From: Mucilaginibacter segetis
Lineage (GTDB): Bacteria > Bacteroidota > Bacteroidia > Sphingobacteriales > Sphingobacteriaceae
Reading direction: 5' to 3'
Assembly: GCF_016522075.1 (NCBI RefSeq)
Contig: NZ_JAEHFW010000002.1
Coordinates: forward strand, 1 to 64,000
DNA: 64,000 nt
In this document: piece after piece, positions 18,713 through 27,709 of the stretch
Numbering within the stretch: position 1 is the stretch's first letter
Layout of the letters: every line of letters starts with the position of its first letter
Position numbers and translations under genes: made by a program
Notes under the pieces: generated by a model
Told to the model about the DNA's origin: nothing
Seen by the model: the letters and a program-made list of their open reading frames with translations, nothing else
Database searches by the model: none

Positions 18713-19693
18713 TTAAGATTTATTAGCGGGTTCAACCGGCCGCTGCCGGAGTTCTTCTTCATTCCGGATAGCGGCCGGGAAAAGGATATTATTTTCCAGG
18801 TGCAGGTGCATCTGCAGGTCATCTTCGAATTCCTGCAACATTTTATAAAGGATGCGGAAGCCATGCGTGACATAGTTCGGAGCGCGGTAGCTGTTGGACA
18901 GTTTTCGTATCCGGGAAAAAGCGTCATAGATCCGCTCATGGGCAGCCTCCATCGAATAAATAAGCGGCTTTAACGCGACTTGCGCAAGTGCGGCCAGCTG
19001 CCTGCCTGACTTCAGCGCATAAGCCAGATCGGTCAGATAGGGAAATAGAATTTCTTCCTCCTGTTTCATATTGGTGGTCAGTCCTTCCGCGACCTGCTTT
19101 ACCAGGGAATGTACTTCATGCAATTCAGGATACCTTGCGCCATAGAAACGCGCGATCTTCTCACTTGTCTCCAACAGAAAAGGCAGGTTGGCCCGGACAT
19201 AACCGTGATGCAGGTTAACCAAGTATTTACAAAAAAAGCCGGTGTCCCAGTGCAGGAAATCCATGGCCGGATATGCCGTCGCCGCCAGATCACCGTTTAA
19301 CCTCGTCAGGACCACGTCAAGGTTCATATCCATCTCCTCGCAGGCCTCGGCAAGGGGACGGTCACCACCGCAGCTGAAGTCTATGCCCAATTCTTTAAAC
19401 ACGGCAGCCTTTCGGGGGTCCACGATAACGATCCTGCCAATACTTTCCTCAAGGTCCCGGCGATCTCGCTTGCCAACCTTCACCTGCCAGACCTCCGGCC
19501 CGCTTTCCAGCGGCTTCCAGCTGAAACCCCTGCCCGTATGTTCGAGCAGGCGGAAATACAGCGGTCTGGGGTCCCGGTCATGATTCAATACCAGATGCCC
19601 GCCCAGCGGCAGACCCCCGAATTTTTCCAGCAGCACAGCGCTTTTCCGGCTTTCCTCAACAAGGCTGATATCTAATATCTCTGGTATGTTCAT
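18713..19693 (-). CDS. RIC/ScdA-like iron-sulfur repair protein with DUF2249 domain
   Basis: 326 aa, soluble di-iron protein that repairs iron-sulfur centres after nitric oxide or oxidative damage (ScdA/YtfE family). Three parts are visible: a DUF2249-like domain (residues about 1-78, GGHLVLNHDRDPRPLYFRL), the DUF542 segment with KELGIDFSCGGDRPL (about 100-115), and a hemerythrin-like domain (145-315) with iron ligands at HWD, LHHGYV, MKQEEEILFP, AAHERI and LHLENNILFP. Most RIC proteins lack the N-terminal DUF2249, so this is a three-domain form. It is the first gene of its operon and carries an FNR-type site 54 bp ahead of the start. Confidence 0.9.
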   Translation of the reverse strand: MNIPEILDISLVEESRKSAVLLEKFGGLPLGGHLVLNHDRDPRPLYFRLLEHTGRGFSWKPLESGPEVWQVKVGKRDRRDLEESIGRIVIVDPRKAAVFKELGIDFSCGGDRPLAEACEEMDMNLDVVLTRLNGDLAATAYPAMDFLHWDTGFFCKYLVNLHHGYVRANLPFLLETSEKIARFYGARYPELHEVHSLVKQVAEGLTTNMKQEEEILFPYLTDLAYALKSGRQLAALAQVALKPLIYSMEAAHERIYDAFSRIRKLSNSYRAPNYVTHGFRILYKMLQEFEDDLQMHLHLENNILFPAAIRNEEELRQRPVEPANKS

Positions 19694-19741
19694 TCACGGT
19701 AGTTAATTGGCAAATTTATCCCAGGTGGCACACTCAGAAAA

Positions 19742-19753
19742 TGATGACTGTCA
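19742..19753. promoter_or_regulatory. FNR/FixK-type site TGATGACTGTCA (RIC operon, minus strand)
   Basis: Matches TGAY-N4-RTCA. Its centre (19747.5) is 33 bp from the centre of a perfect -7 element TAAATTTG on the minus strand (19711-19718), a class II-like arrangement, and the RIC gene starts at 19693. Confidence 0.8.
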
Positions 19754-19964
19754 CTAATTGGCGCCGCATAGGTCATGAAAATGATTACCCCCTTACATTT
19801 GCAGCAACTGATCTTATAATTACCGGGAACAGGTCCCTGGCCTGCCCCGGTGTTATAAGTACTCTCCGGTTTTTCCTCCGGTTCCCGAAATTATCAGCTC
19901 ATTTTATCAGGTAAAGCATATAAATATGGCTTTATCGGTCATTGGTCATCATTTTTTAAAAAAG

Positions 19965-19976
19965 TGACGCGGATCA
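19965..19976. promoter_or_regulatory. FNR/FixK-type site TGACGCGGATCA (cco operon)
   Basis: Matches TGAY-N4-RTCA and lies in the divergent region shared with the RIC operon. Its centre (19970.5) is 55 bp from the -7-like CATTTTTG (20022-20029), a class I-like position. ccoI starts at 20042. Confidence 0.8.
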
Positions 19977-20041
19977 CATTTTGCACCGACGGCGGTCATT
20001 CTCCCGGTTCCCGGTAAGCTGCATTTTTGAACCATTAAAAC

Positions 20042-22438
20042 ATGAAAATGACAGGAATCCTAACAGCGGTAAAAACCAACTGCTATCACTGCGGTGATGA
20101 ATGCGAACCAAACCTGTACCCGGCCGACAATAAACAATTCTGCTGTCAGGGTTGTGAGAACGTATACCAGATACTGTCTGGCAGCGGGCTGTGCAGTTAT
20201 TACCAGTACAATGATCACCCCGGTGCTACCCGCGATAAACTCAACAAGCGCTTTGAATACCTGGATGAACAGTCTATCCTTAACGAGTTATTGGATTTTC
20301 ATGATGAGCGCATATCAATCATCACTTTATATATCCCGCATATCCATTGCAGTTCCTGCCTCTGGCTGCTGGAACAACTTAACCGCTTCAATCCCGGCAT
20401 CCATTATGCCCGGGTCGATTTCCTCAAAAAGCGACTGGTGGTCAGGTTCGATCACCAAAAGATCAGCCTGCGTGGCGTGGTCGAGCTGCTTTTTGACATC
20501 GGCTATGAACCGCTGATCAGCCTGCAGGACATCATTAAAAAACAGCAAAGGACCGAAAAGGGTAACCTGGTACAGCGGATCGCGGTCGCGGGATTCTGCT
20601 TCGGCAATGTCATGCTGCTCAGTTTCCCGGAATACTTTGGCCTTTCAGGCTTTGAACAGAACTTCCGCCATTTCTTTGGCTATATCAACCTGGCCTTTAC
20701 CTTGCCGGTCGTGTTTTTCAGCGGCCGGGAATATTTTACTTCCGCCTGGAATAACCTGAAAAAAAAAGTCCTGAACATCGATTTTCCGCTGGCTCTCGGT
20801 ATCGCCGTCCTGTTTATCAGGACTACAGCCGAAGTGCTGACCCATACCGGAGCCGGGTTCGCAGACACGCTCTGCGGACTGGTTTTCTTCCTGCTGTTCG
20901 GCAAATTCGTTCAGCAAAAGACCTATCACCATATATCCTTTGAACGCGATTACCGTTCGTTTTTCCCGGTAGCGGTTCAAACGCTGGAAAACGGTATGGA
21001 GAAACCGCTGCCCTTAGCAGTACTGCGCCCGGGGCACCGTATCCTGATCCGCCACAACGAGATCATTCCCGCCGATGCCATTTTATTAAAAGGTCCGGCC
21101 CTGATCGATTTTAGTTTTGTGACCGGGGAATCCGTACCTGTAGGCAAGACCCTGGGGGAGATCATTTATGCCGGCGGTCGCCAAACCAGTGAATCTATTG
21201 AACTGGAGGTCATCAAGCCGGTTTCTCAAAGCTACCTGACCCAGCTCTGGAACAATGAAGCCTTTACCCGCAAGCGGGATAACCGGATGCGGACCTTTAA
21301 TGAAACGGTAAGTAAATATTTTACGGTCATCCTGATCGTCATCGCCTTTTCGGCCCTGCTGGCATGGGGGTTTACGGACCTGCGCCGCGGAATCGACGCC
21401 TTTACCGCCGTGCTGATAGTGGCCTGCCCCTGTGCGCTGGCTTTAAGCACGCCATTTACCATGTCGGCCGCACTTAGCATTTTCGACCGTAACCTTTTTT
21501 ACCTGAAGAACACCTCGGTGGTGGAGCAATTGGCAAAGATCGATACCCTGGTACTGGACAAGACCGGCACCATCACTACGGGCAATACCCGGAACGCCGA
21601 GTTGCAGAGCCAGCTCAATGATGACCAAATCAGGCAGATCTATAGTGCCTGCGCCAACTCCATGCACCCGCTTTCCCGGATGATCTGCCGATATTTCGGG
21701 GAACAGGAACGATTACCGGTAAGTGATTATACCGAAACACCCGGACAGGGCATCACGGCCAGGGTAAAGGGCAGCGAGTTACGCATCGGTAGCGGCAAAC
21801 TGCTGTTCGGCAACTATCACGAAACTGCCGATATGACCCGTGTACATCTGATGATTGATGGCGAGTACCTAGGTTATTTTGGTTTTAAACACGAATATCG
21901 CGAGGGAATGGAACAGGTCAGCGCACTCGAACCGGAATATCAGCTCTATCTGTTGTCCGGCGACCAGGACCAGGAAAGACGCGAGCTGCTCCGGTATTTT
22001 AGGGACAGCAGCCATATGCGTTTCGGCCAGTCGCCGCAGCAAAAGCTCGACTTTATAGCGGAACTCCAGCAACAAGGCAAAAAAGTCATGATGCTGGGCG
22101 ACGGCCTGAATGATTCCGGCGCCTTACGCCAGAGCGATCTTGGGGTAGCCGTGACTGACAATGTCAATAACTTTTCACCGGGAAGTGACGCCATCCTCGA
22201 TGGCCGCTCCTTTGACAAATTACCGGCCTTCCTGAGATTTTCTAAAGATACCGTGGTGATCATCCATCTGTCTTTCCTGATCTCCCTGACCTATAATATG
22301 ATCGGCTTATCCTATGCGGTAACCGGGAAACTATCACCGCTCATCGCGGCGGTATTAATGCCGCTAAGCACCGCGACCATTATTTCCTTTACTACCCTGG
22401 CCACTCACTTTACCGCAAAAAGGAGGAAACTGTTATGA
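20042..22438 (+). CDS. ccoI: copper-transporting P-type ATPase for cbb3 oxidase assembly (CcoI/FixI)
   Basis: 798-aa P1B ATPase that exports copper to the periplasmic side for the CuB centre of the cbb3 oxidase. The N-terminus has a cysteine-rich zone (CYHCGDEC, CCQGCENV, residues 14-39) and a heavy-metal domain with C103 and C106 (CSSCLW). Then come membrane helices, the phosphatase motif TGESVPVG, the ion-binding CPCALALS (about 461), phosphorylation motif DKTGTITTG (about 505), the SMHPLS motif and GDGLNDSGAL. The ATG at 20042 gives the expected N-terminus. It leads the cco operon behind the FNR-type site at 19965. Confidence 0.95.
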   Translation: MKMTGILTAVKTNCYHCGDECEPNLYPADNKQFCCQGCENVYQILSGSGLCSYYQYNDHPGATRDKLNKRFEYLDEQSILNELLDFHDERISIITLYIPHIHCSSCLWLLEQLNRFNPGIHYARVDFLKKRLVVRFDHQKISLRGVVELLFDIGYEPLISLQDIIKKQQRTEKGNLVQRIAVAGFCFGNVMLLSFPEYFGLSGFEQNFRHFFGYINLAFTLPVVFFSGREYFTSAWNNLKKKVLNIDFPLALGIAVLFIRTTAEVLTHTGAGFADTLCGLVFFLLFGKFVQQKTYHHISFERDYRSFFPVAVQTLENGMEKPLPLAVLRPGHRILIRHNEIIPADAILLKGPALIDFSFVTGESVPVGKTLGEIIYAGGRQTSESIELEVIKPVSQSYLTQLWNNEAFTRKRDNRMRTFNETVSKYFTVILIVIAFSALLAWGFTDLRRGIDAFTAVLIVACPCALALSTPFTMSAALSIFDRNLFYLKNTSVVEQLAKIDTLVLDKTGTITTGNTRNAELQSQLNDDQIRQIYSACANSMHPLSRMICRYFGEQERLPVSDYTETPGQGITARVKGSELRIGSGKLLFGNYHETADMTRVHLMIDGEYLGYFGFKHEYREGMEQVSALEPEYQLYLLSGDQDQERRELLRYFRDSSHMRFGQSPQQKLDFIAELQQQGKKVMMLGDGLNDSGALRQSDLGVAVTDNVNNFSPGSDAILDGRSFDKLPAFLRFSKDTVVIIHLSFLISLTYNMIGLSYAVTGKLSPLIAAVLMPLSTATIISFTTLATHFTAKRRKLL

Positions 22439-22611
22439 GTATCATATATTTCCTGATTGGCAGCAGCGTTTTGCTGGCGCTCGTTTTCCTCGGCGCTTTT
22501 TTCTGGGCACAGCGAACCGGCCAGAACGATGACCTCTACACACCGTCCATGCGGATCCTGCTGGAAGATGAACAACCTGAAGAGAAAAAAAGTGACCGAA
22601 ATCAAATTTAA
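22435..22611 (+). CDS. ccoS: CcoS, cbb3 oxidase maturation protein
   Basis: Short 58-aa membrane protein (MSIIYFLIGSSVLLALVFLGAFFWAQRTGQNDDLYTPSMRILLEDE). One transmembrane helix then an acidic tail with the QNDDL..P..RIL pattern typical of CcoS, needed for cofactor insertion into cbb3 oxidase. It overlaps the stop of ccoI by 4 bp (ATGA), so translation is coupled. Confidence 0.9.
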   Translation: MSIIYFLIGSSVLLALVFLGAFFWAQRTGQNDDLYTPSMRILLEDEQPEEKKSDRNQI

Positions 22612-22680
22612 AAACAACTGTCATCATTCCGTCACTCCACACCCCTTAATAGTTTTACACCCATAAAAAGACAATATTTT

Positions 22681-24798
22681 ATGCAGCCGGATAAATTTTA
22701 TTATGACAACAAGATCGTCCGAAATTTTGGTATCGCAACCGTAATTTGGGGCATTATCGGCATGACCGTGGGGCTGATCGCAGCCATACAGTTATACCAC
22801 CCAGCAGCCAATATGGGTAACCAGTATACGACCTTCGGGCGTATCAGGCCCCTGCACACCAACGCCGTTATCTTTGCCTTCGTCGGCAATGCCATATTCA
22901 TGGGCGTGTATTATTCCCTGCAGCGTTTGCTCAAGGCACGTATGTTTAGCGACGTACTCAGCCAGATCCATTTCTGGGGCTGGCAGCTGATCATCCTTTC
23001 TGCTGTGGCTACCCTACCATTAGGTATCACCACTTCGCACGAATATGCGGAACTGGAATGGCCGATTGATATCGCCATTACAATCATATGGGTAGTATTC
23101 GGCTGGAACATGTTCGGAACTATTTTCAAACGCCGCGAAAGGCATTTATACGTAGCCATATGGTTCTACATCGCCACCTTTGTGACCATCGCCGTGCTGC
23201 ACATCGTGAATTCTTTCGAATTACCGGTGGGCTGGTTAAAAAGCTATATGGTATTCGCCGGCGTCCAGGATGCCCTGGTGCAATGGTGGTACGGGCACAA
23301 TGCGGTAGCGTTCTTCCTGACAACGCCTTACCTGGGCATGATGTATTACTTCCTGCCCAAAATGGCTAACCGCCCGATCTATTCCTACAAACTGAGTATC
23401 CTTCACTTCTGGGCTTTGATCTTTATTTATATCTGGGCCGGTCCTCACCATTTATTATATACAACCTTACCGGGCTGGGCACAGTCCCTTGGTGTGGCCT
23501 TTTCTATCATGCTCATCGCTCCAAGCTGGGGTGGTATGATCAACGGTCTGCTGACCCTGCGCGGCGCCTGGGATAAAGTGCGTGACGATGTGGTGCTGAA
23601 ATTTATGGTCGTAGGTTTGACCGCCTATGGCATGGCCACCTTTGAGGGCCCGATGCTTTCGCTGAAACAGGTGAACGCCATCGGCCACTTTACGGACTGG
23701 ATCATCGCACACGTTCACGTAGGTGCCTTGGGCTGGAATGGCTTCCTGACCTTCGCCATCCTGTACTGGCTGATACCGCGTATCTACAAGACCGAGCTGT
23801 TCTCTAAAAAACTCGCCGCCTTCCATTTCTGGATCGGCACACTGGGTATCATTTTTTATGCCGTACCAATGTATTGGGCCGGATTTACCCAGGGTTTGAT
23901 GCTGAAAGAGTTCACGCCGGAAGGCATGCTTAAATACCCTAACTTCCTGGAAACCACCATGCGCATTCTTCCGATGCACGTGATGCGCTCCATTGGTGGT
24001 ACTTTATACTTGACCGGGGTGATCGTCATGGCCTATAACCTGGTGCGTACTGCGCTGTCAGGGAAACTGGCTGCCAACGAAGCTGCTCAGGCCATGCCAT
24101 TGGAGCCTATACAAAAAGTCAATGCGGGTCAGGAAACCTGGCACCGTGTGCTGGAACGCCGCCCGATCCAATTGATGATCGCTTCCCTGCTGGTGATCCT
24201 GGCAGGTACCTTTGTCGAGCTGATGCCGACGCTGACCATATCAGCGAACATTCCGACGATTGCCAGCGTCAAACCTTATACACCGTTGGAACTGGAGGGA
24301 CGCGACCTGTATATCCGTGAGGGCTGTTCCAACTGTCACTCGCAGACCATCCGTCCATTCCGGTCGGAGACAGAACGATACGGGGAATACAGCAAAGCCG
24401 GGGAATTCGTCTATGACCACCCCTTCCTGTGGGGTTCCAAACGTACCGGACCCGACCTGGCCCGTATCGGAGGCAAATACGGCAATGCCTGGCACTATAA
24501 TCACCTAATGGACCCACGTCTGATGTCACCGGGCAGTATTATGCCGAACTATGACTGGCTGATCTCGCAGAACCTAGACACCAGCCTGACAGCCGCCAAG
24601 ATCCGCGCCATGCAGAAACTTGGCGTTCCTTACCCCGCAGGTTATGATAAGCAGGCCAACAGCGACCTGGACAAACAGGCCAAAGAGATCGCCGACAACC
24701 TGCAAGCAGATCATATTAAAGTAAAAAGCAATAAAGAGATAGTTGCCATCATTGCCTACCTGCAGCGTTTGGGAACCGATATTAAAGCCAATAAATAA
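22681..24798 (+). CDS. ccoNO: fused CcoN-CcoO catalytic subunit of cbb3 cytochrome c oxidase
   Basis: 705 aa fusion of catalytic CcoN and the mono-heme CcoO, a Bacteroidota pattern. CcoN part, residues about 1-475: twelve hydrophobic segments, low-spin heme His near residue 59 (PLHTNAV), CuB ligands in YGHNAVAFFL and PHHLLY, and heme ligands in HVHVGALGWNGF. CcoO part, about 490-705: a hydrophobic stem, then CSNCHSQT at about 548 (heme c) and a methionine ligand in PGSIMPNY. It reduces oxygen at high affinity and pumps protons. It lies 69 bp after ccoS and is likely read through from the same promoter. Confidence 0.96.
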   Translation: MQPDKFYYDNKIVRNFGIATVIWGIIGMTVGLIAAIQLYHPAANMGNQYTTFGRIRPLHTNAVIFAFVGNAIFMGVYYSLQRLLKARMFSDVLSQIHFWGWQLIILSAVATLPLGITTSHEYAELEWPIDIAITIIWVVFGWNMFGTIFKRRERHLYVAIWFYIATFVTIAVLHIVNSFELPVGWLKSYMVFAGVQDALVQWWYGHNAVAFFLTTPYLGMMYYFLPKMANRPIYSYKLSILHFWALIFIYIWAGPHHLLYTTLPGWAQSLGVAFSIMLIAPSWGGMINGLLTLRGAWDKVRDDVVLKFMVVGLTAYGMATFEGPMLSLKQVNAIGHFTDWIIAHVHVGALGWNGFLTFAILYWLIPRIYKTELFSKKLAAFHFWIGTLGIIFYAVPMYWAGFTQGLMLKEFTPEGMLKYPNFLETTMRILPMHVMRSIGGTLYLTGVIVMAYNLVRTALSGKLAANEAAQAMPLEPIQKVNAGQETWHRVLERRPIQLMIASLLVILAGTFVELMPTLTISANIPTIASVKPYTPLELEGRDLYIREGCSNCHSQTIRPFRSETERYGEYSKAGEFVYDHPFLWGSKRTGPDLARIGGKYGNAWHYNHLMDPRLMSPGSIMPNYDWLISQNLDTSLTAAKIRAMQKLGVPYPAGYDKQANSDLDKQAKEIADNLQADHIKVKSNKEIVAIIAYLQRLGTDIKANK

Positions 24799-24802
24799 AA
24801 CC

Positions 24803-24994
24803 ATGTTTAAGCAATTCACCGAACACCTTTCAGGAAACCAGATCTATTTGCTGGCCTCTTTATGGATTTTCCTGGTATTTTTTATCGTTGTAACCGTTCT
24901 CCTGGTCCGCATCAGGAAAGCGCACGTCAACTATATGGGTGAGCTTCCACTGGAAGACAACCTGATCAACTCACCACAAAACAGCCAGCCATGA
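24803..24994 (+). CDS. ccoQ: CcoQ-like subunit of cbb3 oxidase
   Basis: 63 aa (MFKQFTEHLSGNQIYLLASLW...) with one transmembrane helix (about 15-35) and a short polar tail (GELPLEDNL). Gene position between ccoNO and ccoP and the size fit the small CcoQ subunit that stabilises the complex. I use the ATG at 24803; a longer in-frame start inside ccoNO makes no sense. It ends 4 bp past the ccoP start (ATGA overlap). Confidence 0.85.
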   Translation: MFKQFTEHLSGNQIYLLASLWIFLVFFIVVTVLLVRIRKAHVNYMGELPLEDNLINSPQNSQP

Positions 24995-25905
24995 AAAAGA
25001 TTAGCATCCTGATCTTAACCCTTTCAGCCCCGCTGTTAACCATGGCCGAACCGAACAAAGAAAGCGGCGGCATGCTATCGGGGGAAACCCAGAATTTGAT
25101 CGGCTATTGGCTTATCGGCATCATGCTGTTCCTGTTCCTGATCGTCGTACTGTTACAGGTGCGAATCATCAAGATCATGTCCCGTATCATCTTTAAATAT
25201 CAGGGCACGAGCGAAGATGAGATAATTCGCGCAGAGCAGGCGGCCAAAGCGTCTAAAACGACTGTCAAGCCCAAAAACGAAGTATTGTTGAAACTGATGT
25301 CCCTGAAACCGATGTCGGAAGAGAAATCGCTCCTGATCGAACATGATTACGACGGGATCCAGGAACTAAATAACCCGACCCCGGCCTGGTTTATGTGGCT
25401 CTTTTATGGCACCATCGTGTTTGCCGTTTGCTATATTTTGATCTACCACGTGTTCAATTTGGCACCACTGCAGTACCAGGAGTACCGGAACGAAATGGCA
25501 CAGGCCGATATTGCCAAGAAAGAATACCTGAGCAAAGCCGCCAACCGCGTCGATGAAAACACAGTAAAGCTGGTCCATGACCCGGCGGTAATCGCTGCGG
25601 GTGAGGCTATCTTCAAAACCACCTGCGCCGCCTGCCATGGTGATCACGCGCAGGGTAACATAGGGCCAAATCTGACAGATGATTACTGGTTGCATGGCGG
25701 TAAGATCAATGAGATATTCAAGACCATCAAATACGGTTTCGCCGCCAAGGGAATGCCGAACTGGGAAAAACAGTTGTCGCCGAAGCAGATCTCCGACGTA
25801 GCCAACTTTATCAAATCTATACACGGATCTAACCCGGCTAACCCGAAAGCGCCGCAAGGCGAAAAAGAGATTCCGGAAGAACCACAAAAAACGGCAGCCA
25901 AATAA
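24991..25905 (+). CDS. ccoP: CcoP, mono-heme cytochrome c subunit of cbb3 oxidase
   Basis: 304 aa. A hydrophobic N-terminus resembles a signal (MKKISILILTLSAPLLTMA). A transmembrane helix follows (about 34-55) and a second at about 130-150 (LFYGTIVFAVCYILIYHV) anchors the periplasmic heme domain. Only one CXXCH is present, CAACH at residue 212, with the methionine ligand in KGMPNW. Proteobacterial CcoP has two hemes; one is normal in Bacteroidota. It passes electrons from soluble donors to CcoNO. Confidence 0.93.
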   Translation: MKKISILILTLSAPLLTMAEPNKESGGMLSGETQNLIGYWLIGIMLFLFLIVVLLQVRIIKIMSRIIFKYQGTSEDEIIRAEQAAKASKTTVKPKNEVLLKLMSLKPMSEEKSLLIEHDYDGIQELNNPTPAWFMWLFYGTIVFAVCYILIYHVFNLAPLQYQEYRNEMAQADIAKKEYLSKAANRVDENTVKLVHDPAVIAAGEAIFKTTCAACHGDHAQGNIGPNLTDDYWLHGGKINEIFKTIKYGFAAKGMPNWEKQLSPKQISDVANFIKSIHGSNPANPKAPQGEKEIPEEPQKTAAK

Positions 25906-25906
25906 C

Positions 25907-27283
25907 ATGACAACAGACGTATCAGCGGAGGTACAGGAGGGAAAGAGAAAGTGGATGTATCCGCTGATCCGCCAAGGTAGGTTCTATCGCTGGCGCAGTT
26001 ACCTGAGCTATGTGTATCTGATTTTCTTTTTTTCAGGACCGTTTATCAGGATCGGGGGGCAACCCCTGCTGCTGCTCAACTTTATGGACCGGCAGTTCGT
26101 GATCCTGGGGCAGGCCTTCTGGCCGCAGGATATCTTCCTGTTCGTGCTGGCCTCTCTTATTTTTCTGGTGTGCGTGGTGCTGTTTACCATTGCCTTTGGC
26201 CGTATCTTTTGCGGCTGGATATGCCCGCAGACTATTTTTATGGAAATGGTGTTCAGGCGGATCGAAGTTTGGATCGAGGGAGAACCGTCAGCCCGGAAAA
26301 AACTGGACGCCGGTCCCTGGACCACGCAAAAGATATGGAAGAAATCTCTAAAACACGTGATCTTCGTGTTCATTTCGTTCCTTATCGCCAATACGTTCCT
26401 GGCATACCTTATCGGTAGTCCGGCACTATTACGCATCATTACCGAACCCCTTGCCCAACACCTTACCGGTTTTATCAGCATTTGGGTGTTTACCGTCGTG
26501 TTTTACCTGGTGTACACCCAAGTGCGCGAGATCGTTTGTACGCTCATCTGTCCTTATGGGCGCTTGCAAACCGTCCTGATCGATCAGCATACGCTGATAG
26601 TTGCTTATGACGAGGTGCGCGGTGAACCCCGGGGCAAACTACAGAAAAACGTGGATCAGCTCAGTCTGCATGGTGACTGCGTCGACTGCGGCCTTTGCGT
26701 GGCGGTTTGCCCCACAGGTATAGACATTCGTAAAGGAACACAGCTGGAATGTATCAACTGCACAGCTTGTATCGATGCCTGCGACCAGGTCATGGATAAG
26801 ATCCATAAACCACGAAATCTCATCGGCTATTTTTCGGAGAACATGATCCATGCCAAGGAGAAACCTTCGTTCACGATACGGATGAAAGCTTATGCGGCGG
26901 TGATCACCATCCTATTCGGCGTGCTGGGTTACTTTGTTTTCAGCCGCAGTGATATGGATATGACCGTACTGCGCGGGGCCGGCATGCTTTACCAGGAGCA
27001 GCCCGGCGGCATGATCAGTAACATATATAATGCAGAGATCATCAATAAGACTAATCATGACCGGACGATCCGCATTACTGCCGATAATCCTGATGCCTGT
27101 ATCAAATATATCCAGGCACCCACAACTGTGGCCAAAGGCGGGATGGTGAAGACCATGTTCTTTGTCATGATTCCGGCACGGCACATACACACCGCTAAAA
27201 CCGATATTCAACTGAAACTGATTTTTAACAACCGGGTACTACAAACGGTGAAGACCACTTTTGTAGGACCACCAAATGATTAA
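25907..27283 (+). CDS. ccoG: CcoG/FixG, copper-reducing oxidase assembly ferredoxin
   Basis: 458 aa membrane ferredoxin-like protein that reduces copper for cbb3 assembly. Membrane helices in the N-terminal half contain CGWICPQTIFMEM. Two 4Fe-4S motifs sit in the cytoplasmic loop (CVDCGLCVAVCP at about 259-272 and CINCTACIDACD), and the C-terminal 100 residues form the FixG periplasmic Ig-like domain (NKTNHDRTIRITADN). It begins 1 bp after the ccoP stop. Confidence 0.95.
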   Translation: MTTDVSAEVQEGKRKWMYPLIRQGRFYRWRSYLSYVYLIFFFSGPFIRIGGQPLLLLNFMDRQFVILGQAFWPQDIFLFVLASLIFLVCVVLFTIAFGRIFCGWICPQTIFMEMVFRRIEVWIEGEPSARKKLDAGPWTTQKIWKKSLKHVIFVFISFLIANTFLAYLIGSPALLRIITEPLAQHLTGFISIWVFTVVFYLVYTQVREIVCTLICPYGRLQTVLIDQHTLIVAYDEVRGEPRGKLQKNVDQLSLHGDCVDCGLCVAVCPTGIDIRKGTQLECINCTACIDACDQVMDKIHKPRNLIGYFSENMIHAKEKPSFTIRMKAYAAVITILFGVLGYFVFSRSDMDMTVLRGAGMLYQEQPGGMISNIYNAEIINKTNHDRTIRITADNPDACIKYIQAPTTVAKGGMVKTMFFVMIPARHIHTAKTDIQLKLIFNNRVLQTVKTTFVGPPND

Positions 27284-27286
27284 AAT

Positions 27287-27709
27287 ATGAACTGGGGAAA
27301 AGGACTGATCACCGGTATGATCATTTTTATGCTGTTTATCTCTGCCATGGGTGTCCGGATGTTTATGGTACCGGGTGACGACTACGATCACCAATATTAT
27401 GAAAAGGGACTGACCTTCAACCGGGATTATGACCGGGAAAAGCAGGTAATGACCGATCAGGCTACGCCTGTTATAGAACAGGTTGGCCAAACACTGGCCC
27501 TGACATTTAAAACGCCGCTGACCGGTTCGATCCGTTTTGAGCGGCCATCGGACCAGCGGCAGGACCGTTCGTTCCCCTTAGCGCCAGATGCAAAGAACAA
27601 AGTAGTATTGCCCATAGCTAAACTCGCTACCGGCAAATGGCAACTGACCATAAACTGGCAGCACGGGGGCAAAAACTATTTATATCACCAGGAGATCACC
27701 ATTCAATGA
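27287..27709 (+). CDS. ccoH: CcoH/FixH-type assembly protein
   Basis: 140 aa with one N-terminal transmembrane helix (LITGMIIFMLFISAMGVRMFM) and a periplasmic domain rich in short beta strands (ALTFKTPLTGSIRFERP). Size, topology and position after ccoG fit FixH. It overlaps the next gene by 4 bp (ATGA). Confidence 0.88.
   Translation: MNWGKGLITGMIIFMLFISAMGVRMFMVPGDDYDHQYYEKGLTFNRDYDREKQVMTDQATPVIEQVGQTLALTFKTPLTGSIRFERPSDQRQDRSFPLAPDAKNKVVLPIAKLATGKWQLTINWQHGGKNYLYHQEITIQ

Noticed and set aside
22612..22680. Possible FNR-type site before ccoNO
   Set aside because: Only a half site (CCGTCA) is present; the partner half is degenerate and no -7 box lies at 33 or 55 bp.
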